Notes: generated from the letters alone by a model not told the origin. Positions 43,518 through 52,832 are shown, counted from the first letter of the stretch. The stretch is 64,000 nucleotides of DNA from Nonomuraea dietziae (GCF_014195505.1 NZ_JACIBV010000001.1:3348001-3412000); one strand, 5' to 3'. Numbers and translations: made by a program.

Positions 43518-44408
43518 TCAGGGGTGCGGGGGTGGAAACAGGGATCGGAAGTTGCCGACCATCGGGTTCGGGTCGCCGGTGCGCCAGGTCAGGTCCAGTG
43601 TGACCGCGCGGACCGGTGGCGCCAGAGGGCGGAAGGCGACGTCGCGGCGGCGCAGCCGGGTCACGGACTCCGGCACGATGGACACGCCGATCCCCGCCGC
43701 CACCAGGCCCACGATGGTCTGCATCTGCACGGCCTCCTGCACCACGTCAGGTTCGAACCCCGCCGTACGTGCCACCGAGGTGATCCGGTCGTGCAGCGCC
43801 GGCCCGTACCTCCGCGGGAACATGACGAACGGCTGCCCCGCGAGTGCCGTCGCCGGCAGGGACGTGCGCGAGGCCAGTGGATGATCGGCCGGCAGGGCGG
43901 CCAGCAACAGCTCGCGGGACACGGTCTGCGTGGTGAGCACCTCGGCCGCGGGCCCGGCAAGCGGCGCGTGCAGCAGGCCGACGTCGAGCAGGCCCTGACG
44001 CAGTTCCTCTGCCTGCTGGGCGGTGGGCAGTTCCCGCAACTCGACCTGGACACCCGGGTAGCGGGCGCGGAAGCGGCGCAATACCCGGGGCAGCGTGAGG
44101 TTGGTCGCCGACCCGACGAACCCGATCACCAGTCGGCCCGCCTGCCCCCTGCCGACCCGTCGGGCCGTCTCCACGGCGAGCGCGGCATGGGTCAGGCTGG
44201 CGCGGGCCTCGGCCACGAAAGCTTCACCGGCGGGCGTGAGACGTACCTGGCGGGTCGTGCGTTCGAACAGTCGCACGCCCAGTTCCTCTTCCAGTTTGGC
44301 GATCTGCTGGCTGAACGGCGGCTGCCGCACGCCCTCGCGAAGCGCGGCCCGGCCGAAGTTGAGCTCTTCGGCCAGCGCGACGGCGTAGCGCAGCTGCTGG
44401 AAATTCAT
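43518..44408 (-). CDS. LysR-family transcriptional regulator
   Basis: A 296-residue regulator. N-terminal HTH: MNFQQLRYAVALAEELNFGR, PPFSQQIAKLEEELGVRLFE, LTPAGEAFVAEAR. The co-inducer domain (LVIGFVGSATNLTLPRVLRR, VGLLHAPL, FVMFPRRYGPALHD) belongs to the group that includes aromatic-acid and stress regulators. It is divergent from the DUF6152-like gene across 76 bases that contain GATAT (44417-44421) / ATATC (44434-44438), a plausible LysR box. I infer control of the genes at 44.5-45.7 kb. Confidence 0.92.
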   Translation of the reverse strand: MNFQQLRYAVALAEELNFGRAALREGVRQPPFSQQIAKLEEELGVRLFERTTRQVRLTPAGEAFVAEARASLTHAALAVETARRVGRGQAGRLVIGFVGSATNLTLPRVLRRFRARYPGVQVELRELPTAQQAEELRQGLLDVGLLHAPLAGPAAEVLTTQTVSRELLLAALPADHPLASRTSLPATALAGQPFVMFPRRYGPALHDRITSVARTAGFEPDVVQEAVQMQTIVGLVAAGIGVSIVPESVTRLRRRDVAFRPLAPPVRAVTLDLTWRTGDPNPMVGNFRSLFPPPHP

Positions 44409-44484
44409 AGGCAGACGATATCAATGGGGGCGCATATCCCTTTTAGTGCGGTGTAATCGGGCAGACACCTTGAAACTGGGCGAC

Positions 44485-45129
44485 ATGAAATCGCTGATTG
44501 TCGCCCTCGCCCTTCTGAGCAGCACGTTTCATCACGGATGGGAGGACTTCAGGACCGAGCGGCCGTTGTACCTGTCGGGGACGGTGACGCAGGTCCGGTG
44601 GGGAAACCCTCATCCAGAGGTGCGTGTGCGCGTGGCCGCCCCCGCGCGTCTGCCGTCCGGGCTCGCCGAGCGTTCCATCCCCGCCGAACTGGAGCAACTG
44701 GGCGGGCGTGACGTGCTGCGGCGTACCCAGGCCTTCGACGGGCGGGAGGAGGAGGTGGTGCTGATCCTCGCACCCGTGGAGCGGCTGACGGCATGGGGGA
44801 TGACGGATCGGGTGCGCGAGGGCGAGCGGGTGGAGGCGGTCGGCTACGTGCACCGTGAGCACGCCGAGGAGTTCCGGCCTGAGCTGCTGGTCCGGCAGGA
44901 CGGGCAGGCCGTCCGGCAGCGTTCGGTTCCCTTGCCGCAGAGCCCGCCTCCCGTTTCGCCGGGCGGCCCTGCCGAACAGCCTGCCGGGCAGGGCGCCACC
45001 ACCGCGGCCGCCGGCTCCGGCCACGGCCCTGCCGTGCTGCCGTGGCTGATCGGTGGCGCCCTTCTGATCGGCGGTGGCACCGTGGCGCTGACGCTCCGGG
45101 CCAGGCGGACCGGAGGGAAAGCCTCATGA
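44485..45129 (+). CDS. DUF6152-like secreted/membrane protein
   Basis: A 214-residue protein; start ATG at 44485 gives a short N-terminal hydrophobic segment (KSLIVALALLSSTFHHGWED). Family-like features: H-H-G-W-E-D-F, LYLSGTVTQVRWGNPHPEV (the G-N-P-H motif), LTAWGMTDRVREGERVEAVG and HAEEFRPELLVRQDG. A Pro/Gly/Ala-rich linker then leads to one C-terminal membrane span (AVLPWLIGGALLIGGGTVAL) and a basic tail, so the domain faces outside. Its stop overlaps the next start (ATGA). Function unknown; the pair with the next gene is conserved in some genomes as I recall it. Confidence 0.72.
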   Translation: MKSLIVALALLSSTFHHGWEDFRTERPLYLSGTVTQVRWGNPHPEVRVRVAAPARLPSGLAERSIPAELEQLGGRDVLRRTQAFDGREEEVVLILAPVERLTAWGMTDRVREGERVEAVGYVHREHAEEFRPELLVRQDGQAVRQRSVPLPQSPPPVSPGGPAEQPAGQGATTAAAGSGHGPAVLPWLIGGALLIGGGTVALTLRARRTGGKAS

Positions 45130-45716
45130 CAGCGGCTTTCCCGCAGCGCCACACCACGCAGGCGGAGGCAGCCGGTGAGGCAGGGGCGCTGCAGGGGTAC
45201 CACGCCGCGCGGTCGGACCCCAAGTCAGCGGGGTGGCTCGACGCGCTGACCTGGCTCCAGGAGACGTGGGTGGCGGAGTTCGTGCGGGTGACGCCGTGGG
45301 TGTACTCGTCGCTGGAGATCGTGCACCTGATGGGGCTGGCGATACTGGTCGGACCGGCCCTGCTCTTCGACCTGCGGCTGCTCGGCGCGGGAGCGGACGT
45401 GATCTCGGTGTCAGCGGCGGCGCGGCGGTTGCTGCCGGTGGCCAGGGCAGGGTTGGCGCTTGCCGCGCTGTCCGGAGCGGCGATGTTCACGGCCGGCGCC
45501 CGGGAGATCGCGGGCACCGGCGCGGCACCGGCCAAGGTGGGTCTGCTCGCCGTGGCCGGCCTCAATGTGGCGCTGTTCCATCTCGGCGTCTACCGCCGGG
45601 TAGAGGCGTGGGACGACGATCGCCGACCGCCTCCTGCGGCCAGGGCGGCGGGCGCCGTCTCGCTGGTGGCGTGGACGGGAGTGGTCGCCTGCGGGCGGCT
45701 GATCGCCTACACCTGA
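45126..45716 (+). CDS. DUF6644-like multi-span membrane protein
   Basis: A 196-residue membrane protein coupled to the preceding gene by a 4-base overlap. After a hydrophilic N-terminus, the span EIVHLMGLAILVGPALLFDL contains a conserved His; further spans are RAGLALAALSGAAMFTA, VGLLAVAGLNVALFHLGVY (another His) and AGAVSLVAWTGVVACGRLIAY. Conserved His residues in the membrane suggest haem or copper binding, as in cytochrome b-like proteins. I infer a membrane redox or metal-handling pair with the DUF6152-like protein. Confidence 0.72.
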   Translation: MTAAFPQRHTTQAEAAGEAGALQGYHAARSDPKSAGWLDALTWLQETWVAEFVRVTPWVYSSLEIVHLMGLAILVGPALLFDLRLLGAGADVISVSAAARRLLPVARAGLALAALSGAAMFTAGAREIAGTGAAPAKVGLLAVAGLNVALFHLGVYRRVEAWDDDRRPPPAARAAGAVSLVAWTGVVACGRLIAYT

Positions 45717-45973
45717 CCGGCGAGGGAACGCCGCGTCAGCCGTCCTGGAGCTTGGACGCCCCTGCGGCCATCCCTCCGGCCGACGGTCAGTGGGACGTCG
45801 CCTTCAAGGAGTACGCTCCCGACGCTCTGCGCCGCCTCGACGTCGTCTCCCTCACCGCGATGACGGCCATGGGCCGGCCTGGATACTACGATTACCCTGG
45901 GTTGCAGTTCGACTCCTTTCCGTTACTCTTGCGTGGGGACCTTCCGCCCCCTCCCCCGATCACGGAGTGCCGC

Positions 45974-48211
45974 ATGGAGCGAACCGTTCTGGCCGCCGTC
46001 ACCGAACGTCCCGACGCCGATTCGGCGCTCGCCGAGCAGATCCGCCGGGTGTGCGCGGCGATGGACGAGCACGGGTTGCAGGTGCGCTGGACCCACCGGG
46101 CCGCGGACGCCATGGCGGTGGTGGGGTCGGACGCGTCGCTGACGGCGGTCCTGGCGGCGTGGGACGCCCCCGGGGCCGAGGAACTGCTGGGGGCGGTGGG
46201 CAGGCGGTTCCGCGGCCTGCCCGTCTTCCTGATGACGCAGGAGCAGGAGCTTCCGCTGTGGGTGTACGAGGTCATCCAGGGCTACGTCTTCCCGCTGGAG
46301 GACACCCCGCAGTTCATCGCCGGGCGCATCGCCCACGCGGCCGACGAGTACGCCGAGAAGATTCTTCCGCCGTTCTTCGGCGCGCTGCGCCGCCTGCAGG
46401 ATCACCATCGCTACTCCTGGCACACCCCGGCGCACGCCGGCGGCGTGGCGTTCCTGAAGTCGCCGGTGGGGCGGGCGTTCTTCGACTTCTACGGCGAGCG
46501 GCTCCTCCGGACGGATCTGTCCATCTCCGTCACCGAACTGGGGTCGCCGCTCGACCACACCGGCCCGATCGGAGAGGCTGAGCGCAACGCCGCCCGCGTT
46601 TTCGGCGCCGACCGTACGTTCTTCGTGGTCAACGGCAACTCCACCGCCAACCGCATCGTCGGTCACCATGCGATCGCCCGCGACGACACTGTCCTGGTGG
46701 ACCGCAACTGCCACAAGTCGGTCCAGCACGCGCTGGCCATCAGCGGCGCCCGCCCTGTCTATCTGGTGCCCGAGCGCAACGGGCTCGGACTGGCGGGCCC
46801 GATCCCCTCCGCGACGCTGGAGGCGGACGCGGTCCGTGCTCGGGTGGCCGCCCATCCTCTTGCCGCCGGAGCTCCGACGTACGCGGTGATCACCAATTCG
46901 ACGTACGACGGGGTGTGCTACGACGCGGTGCGGGTCGGCGAGTTGCTCGGCGCCAGCGTGCCACGGCTGCACTTCGACGAGGCGTGGTTCGCCTACGCCC
47001 GATTCAACCCTCTCTACGCCGGCCGGTACGGCATGGCGATCGACGAGCGCACCCTGCCGGGCCCCGACCGCCCCACCGTGTTCACCACCCAGTCGACGCA
47101 CAAGCTGCTGGCGGCGCTGTCGCAGGCGGCGATGGTGCACCTCCGCCCCGCGCAGCGGGCACCGGTCGACTACGACGCGTTCAACGAGACGTACCTCATG
47201 CACGCCTCCACGTCACCGCTCTACCCCTTGATCGCCTCACTGGACGTCGCGGCGGCGATGATGGACGGCCCGTCGGGGCCGTTCCTCACCGGGGAGGCGA
47301 TCGTCGAGGCGGTCCGGTTCCGGCAGGCGATGGTGCGGCTGGCCGCCCGCATCCGCGAGGACGGCCTGCGGTCCGACTGGTTCTTCGGCGTCTGGCAGCC
47401 CTCTGAGGTCACCGACCCGAGCACCGGCCAGGTCTTCTCGTTCGCCGACGCCGATCCGGCGCTGCTGTGCGCCGAGCCGCGGTGCTGGACCATGGAGGAG
47501 GGGGCCGCGTGGCACGGGTTCGACGGGATGTCCGAGGGCTACTGCCTGCTCGACCCCGTCAAGGTGACGATCACCTGCCCGGGCGCCGACGCCGTCACGG
47601 GCACCCTCGATTGGGGCATCCCTGCCCGCGTCGTGGCCGCCCACCTGGAGCGGCGCGGCATCGTGGTGGAGAAGACCGGCGACCACACGTTGCTGGTGCT
47701 GTTCTCCATGGGGATCACCAAGGGCAAGTGGGGCACGCTCATCGACGCGCTCACCGACTTCAAGAACGCCTACGACGACGACCTGCCCCTGGCGGAGGTG
47801 TTGCCAGGCTTCGGTCCGCCCGCGATCTCGCTACAGAAGTACTGCACCCTGGTCCACGAGAAACTACGCGACTCCGGCGTGGGCAAACTGCTGGACCAGG
47901 TGTTCACCAACCTGCCCGAACCGGTGACGACCCCCGCCGACTGCTACCAGGCCATGATCCGGGCCCGCACCGAGTCTGTCCCTCTGGACGATCTGCCGGG
48001 CCGGGTCGCCGCGGCCACGGTGGTGGTCACCCCACCGGGGATTCCCATGCTGATGCCCGGCGAGGCGGCCGGTCCCGCCGATGGCCCGCTGCTGACATAC
48101 CTGCGGGCGTTGGAGGACTTCGACCGGGCCTTCCCCGACCTGGCGACAGACATCCACGGCGCCCACCGCGACGGCGAAGGCCGCTACTGGATAGAAGTCG
48201 TCAAGGACTGA
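45974..48211 (+). CDS. PLP-dependent Orn/Lys/Arg decarboxylase
   Basis: A 745-residue cytosolic enzyme; the ATG at 45974 follows GGAG. Residues 1-120 are the wing (receiver-like) domain; the PLP core follows, with SWHTPAHAGGVAFLKSP near 148, TELGSPLDHTGPIGEAE near 187, His247 in DRNCHKSVQHAL, Asp335 in LHFDEAWFAYARF and the PLP-binding Lys377 in TTQSTHKLLAAL. The C-terminal domain ends LRALEDFDRAFPDLATDI with a Gly/His segment (HGAHRDGEGRYWIEV). This is the acid-inducible-type fold I family; whether it takes lysine, ornithine or arginine cannot be read off. Product would be a diamine such as cadaverine, putrescine or agmatine. No transporter gene is adjacent. Confidence 0.93.
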   Translation: MERTVLAAVTERPDADSALAEQIRRVCAAMDEHGLQVRWTHRAADAMAVVGSDASLTAVLAAWDAPGAEELLGAVGRRFRGLPVFLMTQEQELPLWVYEVIQGYVFPLEDTPQFIAGRIAHAADEYAEKILPPFFGALRRLQDHHRYSWHTPAHAGGVAFLKSPVGRAFFDFYGERLLRTDLSISVTELGSPLDHTGPIGEAERNAARVFGADRTFFVVNGNSTANRIVGHHAIARDDTVLVDRNCHKSVQHALAISGARPVYLVPERNGLGLAGPIPSATLEADAVRARVAAHPLAAGAPTYAVITNSTYDGVCYDAVRVGELLGASVPRLHFDEAWFAYARFNPLYAGRYGMAIDERTLPGPDRPTVFTTQSTHKLLAALSQAAMVHLRPAQRAPVDYDAFNETYLMHASTSPLYPLIASLDVAAAMMDGPSGPFLTGEAIVEAVRFRQAMVRLAARIREDGLRSDWFFGVWQPSEVTDPSTGQVFSFADADPALLCAEPRCWTMEEGAAWHGFDGMSEGYCLLDPVKVTITCPGADAVTGTLDWGIPARVVAAHLERRGIVVEKTGDHTLLVLFSMGITKGKWGTLIDALTDFKNAYDDDLPLAEVLPGFGPPAISLQKYCTLVHEKLRDSGVGKLLDQVFTNLPEPVTTPADCYQAMIRARTESVPLDDLPGRVAAATVVVTPPGIPMLMPGEAAGPADGPLLTYLRALEDFDRAFPDLATDIHGAHRDGEGRYWIEVVKD

Positions 48212-48341
48212 GCTCGGCGGCTACGCGCACTCAAGGGCCAAGCGGATGCTCACTCGGCGAGGTACGGCACACCGGCCATGCCACGCGAAGTCAGGTCAGC
48301 GCCATGGGTGGAATCGTGCGCCCGGCAGCCTCGCCGCCTGG

Positions 48342-48815
48342 TCAGACCACGTCCGTGGCGTGTGAGCCCGGCATGCCGGGGCCGTGCACGACGTGGATCT
48401 GCTGAAGGTCGGTGATCTGCCCACAACTGGAGCAGGTCGTCTGCTCGGCGATCGCTCCCCCGCAACCGGTGTGCCGATACAAGATGGGCGGGCCGTCCGG
48501 GGCCGCCCATCGATCGCCCCACTGCGTCAGCGCGATGATCACGGGTGCCAGGTCGAGCCCCTTCTGGGTCACGGCGTAGCCGGCCCGGTCGGGCTGCTCC
48601 CCGCTCGACCGCCGCTCGAGAATGCCTGAGTCGACAAGGCTGTCGAGGCGTTTCGCCAGGATGTTGGTCGCGATACCCAAGCGCTGGAAGTCGGCGAAAC
48701 GGGTCGCGCCGGCGAACAGCGCGTCGCGCACGATCAGCAGGCTCCACCGCTCACCGACGACCTCGAGCGCCCTGGCGGCAGAGCACACCTGCGTGTCGTA
48801 TGTCCTGCCCAGCAT
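48342..48815 (-). CDS. HxlR-family regulator with a zinc-ribbon-like tail
   Basis: A 157-residue regulator. The ATG at 48815 has GGGAGG 8 bases upstream; a GTG at 48824 would leave no room for a ribosome binding site. HxlR winged helix: ARALEVVGERWSLLIVRDAL, FADFQRLGIATNILAKRLDS, LVDSGILERR, YAVTQKGLDLAPVIIALTQW. The C-terminus has HTGCGGAIAEQTTCSSCGQ, a Cys4 cluster that probably binds zinc, common in longer HxlR proteins. It is divergent from an SDR gene with two matching operators in between. Confidence 0.92.
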   Translation of the reverse strand: MLGRTYDTQVCSAARALEVVGERWSLLIVRDALFAGATRFADFQRLGIATNILAKRLDSLVDSGILERRSSGEQPDRAGYAVTQKGLDLAPVIIALTQWGDRWAAPDGPPILYRHTGCGGAIAEQTTCSSCGQITDLQQIHVVHGPGMPGSHATDVV

Positions 48816-48835
48816 GACGGCCACCTCCCGAATTC

Positions 48836-48887
48836 ACACTTGCGTCAAGCAAGTGTACGACCCTAACCTCACTTGCATGACGCAAGT
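48836..48887. promoter_or_regulatory. Twin HxlR operators
   Basis: Site 1, ACACTTGC / GCAAGTGT around 5 bases (48836-48856), and site 2, ACTTGC / GCAAGT around 5 bases (48871-48887), share the half-site ACTTGC and the same spacing. Their centres are 33 bases apart, about three helical turns, so two dimers would sit on one face. They lie between the HxlR and SDR genes. Confidence 0.85.
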
Positions 48888-49111
48888 ACTCTCGAAGGCC
48901 CAGGGGACCAGCGCCATCCGCTGCCGTCCAGCACAGGCGCGCCCAGCGACCGGCGCGGTCCGCATGCCATCCGGGGAGGCACACCCACCGACCCGGGGCG
49001 GCGGGCACCGGCCGTACACGTGAGGTTCCGGAGACGTCGCGATGAGCCCCACTGCCCGCAACACCCCTGCACCGCAGCGCCCGCTGCGGTCACGAAAGAG
49101 GAGAACACCCA

Positions 49112-49903
49112 GTGGATCTGCACCTGACAGGCAAGACGGCGGTCGTCACCGGCGGCAGCAAGGGAATCGGCCTTGCCCTCGTCCGGACCCTGCTCGCCGA
49201 GGGGATGCGGGTGGTCACCGGCTCCCGCACCATCACAGCGGAGCTGAAGGAGACCGGGGCCGTGCCCGTGACCGTCGACCTCTCCACGGCCGAGGGCCCG
49301 GCCCGGCTCATCGACAGCGCCATCGACGAGCTCGGCGGCATCGACCTGCTGGTCAACAACGTGGGCGTCGGCGACACCGACGACTTCGCCAAGGGGGTCA
49401 GGCTCAACCTGCTGGAGCTGCCGGATGACGCCTGGGAGCACACCTTCAACCTGCACTTCTACAGCGCGCTGCGGGTCAGCCGCGCCGCGCTTCCCAGCCT
49501 GATCGAGCGCCGGGGCACGATCATCAACGTCTCCTCGGTCGGGGCGCGTACCGTCGCCGCCGGGCCCGCTGACTACAACGTCTCCAAGGCCGCGCTCAAC
49601 GCTCTCACCAAGGTGATCGCCGAGCAGTTCGGGGGGCAGGGCGTGCGCGCCATCACCGTGTCTCCGGGACCAGTGAGCACCGGGGTATGGGCCGACCCGG
49701 ACGGCTTCGTCGGCCGCCTAGCGAAGGAGCAGGGCGTGTCCCACGAATCGTATGTGGAGCAGGCGATCAGCGGGCTCGGCGTGACGACCGGCCGCATCAG
49801 CACGCCGGAGGAGGTGGCGCGGCTCATCGCCTTCCTGGCCTCGCCCAACAACATCACCGGCAACGAGTACCTCATCGACGGAGGCATGACCAAAAACGTG
49901 TGA
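49112..49903 (+). CDS. Short-chain dehydrogenase/reductase
   Basis: A 263-residue classical SDR from GTG at 49112, with GAGGAG upstream. Cofactor motif TGGSKGIG near residue 14, then VTGSRTITAELKET (Arg near 39 suggests NADPH), NNVGVGD near 86, Ser in IINVSSVGART near 139, Tyr-x-x-x-Lys in DYNVSKAALN near 153 and PGPVSTGVW near 190; the end ITGNEYLIDGGM is typical of fabG-like enzymes. Substrate unknown. It faces an HxlR regulator, a common actinomycete pair in which the regulator senses quinones, aldehydes or similar reactive compounds and induces the reductase. Confidence 0.93.
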   Translation: MDLHLTGKTAVVTGGSKGIGLALVRTLLAEGMRVVTGSRTITAELKETGAVPVTVDLSTAEGPARLIDSAIDELGGIDLLVNNVGVGDTDDFAKGVRLNLLELPDDAWEHTFNLHFYSALRVSRAALPSLIERRGTIINVSSVGARTVAAGPADYNVSKAALNALTKVIAEQFGGQGVRAITVSPGPVSTGVWADPDGFVGRLAKEQGVSHESYVEQAISGLGVTTGRISTPEEVARLIAFLASPNNITGNEYLIDGGMTKNV

Positions 49904-50367
49904 CCGCCGCGGGCAGCGTGCTGCCCGCTGTTCATCGTGACCCCGGCGGCGTCGTCGGGGTGTGGATGAAGGTTTCGCCCTCCTCCTGGAAGATCTACAC
50001 GGCTGAACGAGCCCGCGCGTCGCTGTGCCCGCGGTCGGTGAGCGAGCCGTTCCCTGGGAACGTTCGCCCCTCAGGGAACCCGGCGCCACCAGCCGCTCTG
50101 ATACGTGGAGCGTCGTCGCCGTCTGGGCAGGGCGCGCGTGACAGCCTGGCAGCTCGCCTTCGGCGAGTACCCGACCTTCGGGCCGTTCTCCCCCCCTGCC
50201 GTCGGCGACGCCGGGGACCACATCCGATGACATCGGCGAGAAGTGCCTCACGGTGCGGCGTGCCGTGACCGGTCACCCTGACTTTGCCAGCGGTTCTCTA
50301 TGCTTTCCGTACAGCTCGGGGGAACTGATGAGATCTGCAACAGGCTCGCGACGCCGGATGCCCTAGC
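49904..50367. other. 464-bp region without a supported gene
   Basis: A response regulator would be expected immediately before a histidine kinase gene, but no receiver or OmpR-type motif is found in any frame here. I see no other gene. Confidence 0.4.
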
Positions 50368-51744
50368 GTGATGTGGTCGCCGGCACACATGCCCATCAAA
50401 GTCAGGATGTCGGTCGCCGCGGTACTGGTGACCGGCCTGCTGGTCGGTGCGCTGTACGCGGTCGTGCTGGTGCTGATCAGGCAGGAGGCGGTGGACGAGG
50501 CCCAGCTGCACGCGTCACGGGCCGCTCAGCGGCTGGTCTTCGACGCCGAGGCCGACAAGCTGTCGAGCCCGCTCATCACCTCGAGCCAGGACGAGCTCGT
50601 GCAGATTCTCGGCCGCAAGGGACAGGTCGTCAAGGCCAGCGCCACGATCGTCGGGGAGCCGCCTATCCCCGCGACGCTACCCGCACCGCAGGAGCTTCGC
50701 AGCGACAGTTCGGTGTGCGGCTATCCGCGACCGGACAGCCCCTGCCTGCTGGCCACGGCGCACCGGTTCTTCCTCGAGGACAAGCCCTTCATCGCCATCG
50801 CCGCCACACCGGAACCCGGCCTGCTGCCTCGGCCGATGTGGGCGCTGTTGTTCGGGATCGTCGCGATCGTCGCCTTGATCTTGCGTGGTGTCTCCATGTG
50901 GTGGGCGGTGGGCCGCACTCTGGCGCCGGTGGAGGCGATCAGGGCCGAGATGGACCGGATCATCACCGCGACGGACCTGCATCGCCGGGTACCCCTTCCT
51001 GGCAGGCGAGATGAGATCCAGCGGCTGGCCATGAGCGTCAACGCGACGCTGGACCGGCTGGAGCGCGCCGTCGAGCAGCAGCGCAGGTTCGTCTCCGACG
51101 TCTCCCACGAGCTGCGCAGCCCCATCACGGGCCTGCGGACGGGGCTGGAGGCCGCTGCGCTGCTGCCTGACGAGATCGACAGGGACGAGGTCGTGGAGTC
51201 GGCGCTGACGGCCACCGAACGGCTGGAGAACATCGTCGCCGACCTGCTGGTCCTGGCGCGGCGCGACGCCGGCATCCCCGACAGGACCGAGCCGGTCGAT
51301 CTGGCGGCGCTCGTCAGGCAGGAGGCGGACCGCCGTCCGCGACGGGTGCCGATCACGGTCACGGCCGATCCGCGGGTGATGGTGGAGGCCAGCACGCTCG
51401 GGATCGGCAGGGTTCTCACCAACCTGCTCGACAACGGCGCCCGCCATGCTCGCACCGCCGTCCAGGTGAGAGTGTTCAGAGACGGCGAGGACGCCGTGGT
51501 CTCCGTCCATGACGACGGCCACGGCGTCCCCGCCGACAGCAGGGAGCGCGTCTTCGAGCGGTTCGTACGGCTCGACGAGGGCCGCCGGCGGGACCCGCGC
51601 GGGAGCGGCCTCGGACTGGCCATCTCCAGGGAGATCGTGCGCGATCACCACGGATCCCTGACGATCGCCGACAGTCCCGTCGGCGCGTGTTTCGTCCTGC
51701 GCCTTCCCGCTTCTGAGTCAGCCACCGCACACCGTCCTGCCTAG
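50368..51744 (+). CDS. Orphan sensor histidine kinase
   Basis: A 458-residue membrane kinase; start GTG at 50368, with ATGs at 50371 and 50389 as alternatives. Membrane spans at about 14-37 and 156-178 enclose an extracytoplasmic sensor domain with two cysteines (SVCGYPRPDSPC). Then a HAMP domain (about 180-235), the H-box SDVSHELRSPI with phospho-acceptor His near 247, N-box GRVLTNLLDNGARHA near 350, G1 VHDDGHGVP near 382, F-box ERVFERFVRL, and G2 GSGLGLAI near 413. All catalytic boxes are intact. No response regulator gene is adjacent, so the partner lies elsewhere. Confidence 0.93.
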   Translation: MMWSPAHMPIKVRMSVAAVLVTGLLVGALYAVVLVLIRQEAVDEAQLHASRAAQRLVFDAEADKLSSPLITSSQDELVQILGRKGQVVKASATIVGEPPIPATLPAPQELRSDSSVCGYPRPDSPCLLATAHRFFLEDKPFIAIAATPEPGLLPRPMWALLFGIVAIVALILRGVSMWWAVGRTLAPVEAIRAEMDRIITATDLHRRVPLPGRRDEIQRLAMSVNATLDRLERAVEQQRRFVSDVSHELRSPITGLRTGLEAAALLPDEIDRDEVVESALTATERLENIVADLLVLARRDAGIPDRTEPVDLAALVRQEADRRPRRVPITVTADPRVMVEASTLGIGRVLTNLLDNGARHARTAVQVRVFRDGEDAVVSVHDDGHGVPADSRERVFERFVRLDEGRRRDPRGSGLGLAISREIVRDHHGSLTIADSPVGACFVLRLPASESATAHRPA

Positions 51745-51859
51745 TCACCGACCTGCCAGAGACCCGGCAAGGGCGTGCAGGCGTGGTGCTCGAAGCGGGT
51801 CGGCGAGGTGGCCCTCTCGCTACCATTGCCGAGCCCGTGCAGAGCCTGAAGAGGTCAGG

Positions 51860-52753
51860 ATGACCGCGACGCCGCCTGCGGCTTCGCCGACTCATGGAGG
51901 GATCGCCGTGCCGGATGGATGGCAGTGGGACAGCACCCTGTTCCAGGGAAGTGCCGCCTACTACGAGCGCGGCCGGCTGCCGTACGCTCCGGGCTTCGCC
52001 GGAACACTGGCCGCGGCGCTCGCCCTGGACGGCCGGGGCCGGCTCCTCGACGTCGGCTGCGGGCCGGGCATCGTGACGCTGGCCATGGCGCGGTTCTTCG
52101 CCGAGGCGGTCGGCGTCGACCCAGATGAGGACATGCTGGCCGAGGCCGAGCGGCAGGCCACGCGTCGCGGGGTGACCAACGCGCGGTGGGTGGCCGCGCG
52201 CGCCGAGGATCTACCGGCCGGTCTGGGTGAGTTCAGGGTCGTGGTGTTCGCCAACTCCTTTCACTGGACGGATCGCGATCGTGTCGCCGCGACCGTGCTG
52301 GAGATGCTGGAGCCGGGAGGCACGTTCGTCCACATGAGCGACCTCAAGAGTCCGCCCCCCGAACCGGCGCCGCCGCCGCTGCCCGCTCCGCCGTACGCGC
52401 GGATCAGCGACTTGGTTCGTCGCCATCTGGGCCCGGTGCGCCGCGCGGGTCAGGGAACGCTCGTCAACGGCACGCCCGGCCGGGAGGACCTCGTCCTGGC
52501 GCGGGCCGGGTTCGAGGACTTCCGACGGCATGTCGTGCCGGCAGGGGACGTGGTCAACCGCACCGCGGACGACATCGTGGCGTGGGTGTTCTCCCGATCC
52601 GACTCCGCCCCTCACCTGTTCGGCAGCGGGGTGGAGGACTTCGAGCGGGACCTGCGCGCGGTGCTGCAGCGAGCGGCGCCCGACGACCGCTTCGCTGAGC
52701 GTCTTCCGGCAACCGAGATCATGACCTGGCGCAAACCGCGTCGTGGGCGGTGA
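51860..52753 (+). CDS. Class I SAM-dependent methyltransferase
   Basis: A 297-residue cytosolic protein. SAM motif I LLDVGCGPGIVTLAMARFF near residue 62, acidic loop VGVDPDEDMLAEAERQ near 85, VAARAEDLPAGLGEFRVVVF near 112, and the FANSFHWTDR segment typical of small-molecule O- or N-methyltransferases. A Pro-rich insert (SPPPEPAPPPLPAPP, about 173-187) is unusual. Two in-frame starts, at 51860 and at 51908 (GTG, residue 17), are possible. Substrate unknown; not in an operon. Confidence 0.9.
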   Translation: MTATPPAASPTHGGIAVPDGWQWDSTLFQGSAAYYERGRLPYAPGFAGTLAAALALDGRGRLLDVGCGPGIVTLAMARFFAEAVGVDPDEDMLAEAERQATRRGVTNARWVAARAEDLPAGLGEFRVVVFANSFHWTDRDRVAATVLEMLEPGGTFVHMSDLKSPPPEPAPPPLPAPPYARISDLVRRHLGPVRRAGQGTLVNGTPGREDLVLARAGFEDFRRHVVPAGDVVNRTADDIVAWVFSRSDSAPHLFGSGVEDFERDLRAVLQRAAPDDRFAERLPATEIMTWRKPRRGR

Positions 52754-52832
52754 CGGCGACACCGCGACGGCCTGCCGCCCGTCCGTGCTCGAAGGTCCGT
52801 CCATCCCGACGGTGTCCGAGGCTCCCAGATCT

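Noticed and set aside
45233-45973. N-terminal extension of the decarboxylase frame by 247 codons
   Set aside because: It overlaps the membrane-protein gene in another frame and has no family similarity; the ATG at 45974 has a GGAG site and the family's normal length.
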